Made by a program: the position numbers and the translations under genes. From Bordetella ansorpii (GTDB lineage Bacteria; Pseudomonadota; Gammaproteobacteria; Burkholderiales; Burkholderiaceae_B): 64,000 nt of DNA. Of this stretch, positions 62,941 through 64,000 are shown one piece after another (position 1 is the stretch's first letter; each line of letters starts with the position of its first letter). The stretch covers positions 248,001 through 312,000 of the forward strand of contig NZ_FKIF01000001.1 in assembly GCF_900078705.1 (NCBI RefSeq), given 5' to 3'. The notes beneath the pieces are model-generated. The model worked only from the letters and a program-made list of their open reading frames with translations, ran no database searches and was not told where the DNA came from.

Positions 62941-63762
62941 TCATCGCCGCACCTCGCGCTGGAATATCTCCAGGCTCAGTTTCTTGGCCGCCACGAAACT
63001 GGGCTGCGACAGCGTCTCCACCGTGCGCGGGCGAGCATCGTCGTAGGCCAGTATCTCCGCGACCTTGGTCGGCCGCTTGGTCAGCAGCAGTATCTGGTCC
63101 GCCAGATACACCGCCTCTTCCAGGTCGTGCGAGACCAGCAGCATGGTCGTGCCCGTCTGCATGAAGACTTCCTGCAGCTTCTCCCGGATGAACAGCGTCA
63201 TCTCGAAGTCCAGCGCGGAGAACGGCTCGTCGAGGAACAGCACCTCCGGCCGAGGCGCCAATGCGCGCATGATGGACGCGGTCTGCTGCTGGCCGCCGGA
63301 CAATTCGTAGGGATAGCGGTTCAGGTCGAACTTGACGTCGAACGAAGCGACCAGCTCTTCCATGCGGCGATCGACCTCTGCCTTGCCACGGCCTTCCAGC
63401 AGCAGGGGATAGGCGATATTGTCGATGGTGCGCATCCAGGGAAACAGCGCTTCCCGGTAGTTCTGGAAGACGTAGCCGATGCGGGTGTCCTTCAGCGATT
63501 TGCCATCGAACAGGATCTCGCCGCGATCGATCGGGACAAGCCCCGCGATCATGTTGATCAGCGTGCTCTTGCCGCAGCCGTTCGGGCCGAACACCGAGAC
63601 GATCTTTCCCTTCGGGATGTCCAGGTCGAAGTTCTCGTACAGCGGCCAGCCGGCGAAGTACTTGGTCAGGCCGCGGATGGTGATGTGCGTGCCTGCCGGG
63701 CCGGGCGTGAAGCGCGGCGCCGGCACGTCGGCGTAAGCCGGAGGATTGATGACGATACTCAT
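62941..63762 (-). CDS. ABC transporter ATP-binding protein, SsuB/TauB/NrtD type
   Basis: ATPase of 273 residues. Walker A GPNGCGKST, ABC signature ELSGGQQQT, Walker B VLFLDEPFSALD and the H-loop VSHDLEEA are complete. It energises an importer of the nitrate/sulphonate/taurine family with the permease upstream. The gap to the permease stop is 5 nt. Confidence 0.92.
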   Translation of the reverse strand: MSIVINPPAYADVPAPRFTPGPAGTHITIRGLTKYFAGWPLYENFDLDIPKGKIVSVFGPNGCGKSTLINMIAGLVPIDRGEILFDGKSLKDTRIGYVFQNYREALFPWMRTIDNIAYPLLLEGRGKAEVDRRMEELVASFDVKFDLNRYPYELSGGQQQTASIMRALAPRPEVLFLDEPFSALDFEMTLFIREKLQEVFMQTGTTMLLVSHDLEEAVYLADQILLLTKRPTKVAEILAYDDARPRTVETLSQPSFVAAKKLSLEIFQREVRR

Positions 63763-63767
63763 TGAAT

Positions 63768-64000
63768 CTACCTTCCGCTCCAGTGGACCACGCGCCGCTC
63801 CAGCACGAGGAACAGGATGTTCAGCACGTAGCCCAGCGCGCCGGCCGCCAGGATCGCGGCGTACATGGTCTTGACGTTGAGGATCTGCTGGGCATCGATG
63901 ATGGCGTGGCCCAGGCCGTTCTCGGACCCGATGAACATCTCGGCGACGATGACGATCACCAGCGACATGGACACCGCCGAGCGCAGGCCCACGAAACTGG
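63768..64000 (-). CDS. ABC transporter permease, C-terminal fragment (SsuC/TauC type)
   Basis: The frame runs off the window end, with the last 76 or so residues present (RSAVSMSLVIVIVAEMFIGS, then two helices ending ERRVVHWSGR). The EMFIGSENGLGHAI segment is the EAA-loop neighbourhood of SsuC-like permeases. The GTG at 63992 is internal, so it is not a start. Confidence 0.85.
   Translation of the reverse strand, partial: SFVGLRSAVSMSLVIVIVAEMFIGSENGLGHAIIDAQQILNVKTMYAAILAAGALGYVLNILFLVLERRVVHWSGR

Overview
The window looks like chromosome of a GC-rich betaproteobacterium of the Alcaligenaceae (Bordetella/Achromobacter-like). The pointers are two betaproteobacterial trimeric porins, DUF4148 small secreted proteins, a PldA next to tRNA-Arg, and YcgR/GST/RlmI neighbours. 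The genus is inferred from gene style, not from a search.

The main structure is a genomic island of about 51.7 kb inserted in the 3' end of a tRNA-Arg(TCT) gene. The intact tRNA lies at 53479-53555 (minus strand). A 26-bp exact copy of its 3' end including CCA (53477-53502) recurs at 1735-1760, and a P4-type integrase sits beside the tRNA. Outside the island, on the left, are a divergent LysR regulator/DHA2 exporter pair; on the right are housekeeping genes (pldA, two ycgR-like genes, a GST, rlmI, a nuclease, an S8 protease, a GntR regulator and an ABC importer).

The island has three parts. (1) 2.0-40.7 kb is metal resistance. It holds czcD, a P1B-4 ATPase in an operon with two lipid-A-type glycosyltransferases, czcCBA with czcRS, three further OmpR-type regulators without a kinase, two porins, three small DUF4148-like proteins plus one unassigned small exported protein, a second P1B-4 ATPase paralogue that has lost its catalytic residues, a HupE/anchor operon, an RcnR/CsoR-type sensor, a second HME-RND operon with its own two-component pair, and an RcnA plus NreB-like nickel/cobalt efflux pair. 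(2) 40.8-47.7 kb is a visibly less GC-rich anti-phage-like block: a GHKL ATPase fused to a Shedu-like nuclease domain, and a 1502-residue NACHT-like NTPase with a long repeat domain. (3) 47.9-53.3 kb is the element core: a Gp2/YagK-type replication initiator, an AlpA-like regulator, an XRE repressor with three operators, one exported Cys-containing protein and the integrase.

The strongest unexpected signal is regulatory. Ten promoters in the metal part share a 16-bp box related to ATTACA-N4-CGTAAT placed exactly 33 nt from a TANANT -10 element. They drive czcCBA, czcRS, the ATPase operon, the dead ATPase, three orphan regulators and small secreted proteins. All five OmpR-type regulators share nearly the same recognition helix, and two of the orphans lack the receiver switch threonine, so they may compete with CzcR on the same boxes. 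A second set of 21-bp ATCC-N9-GGAT palindromes marks a probable RcnR-type nickel/cobalt regulon.
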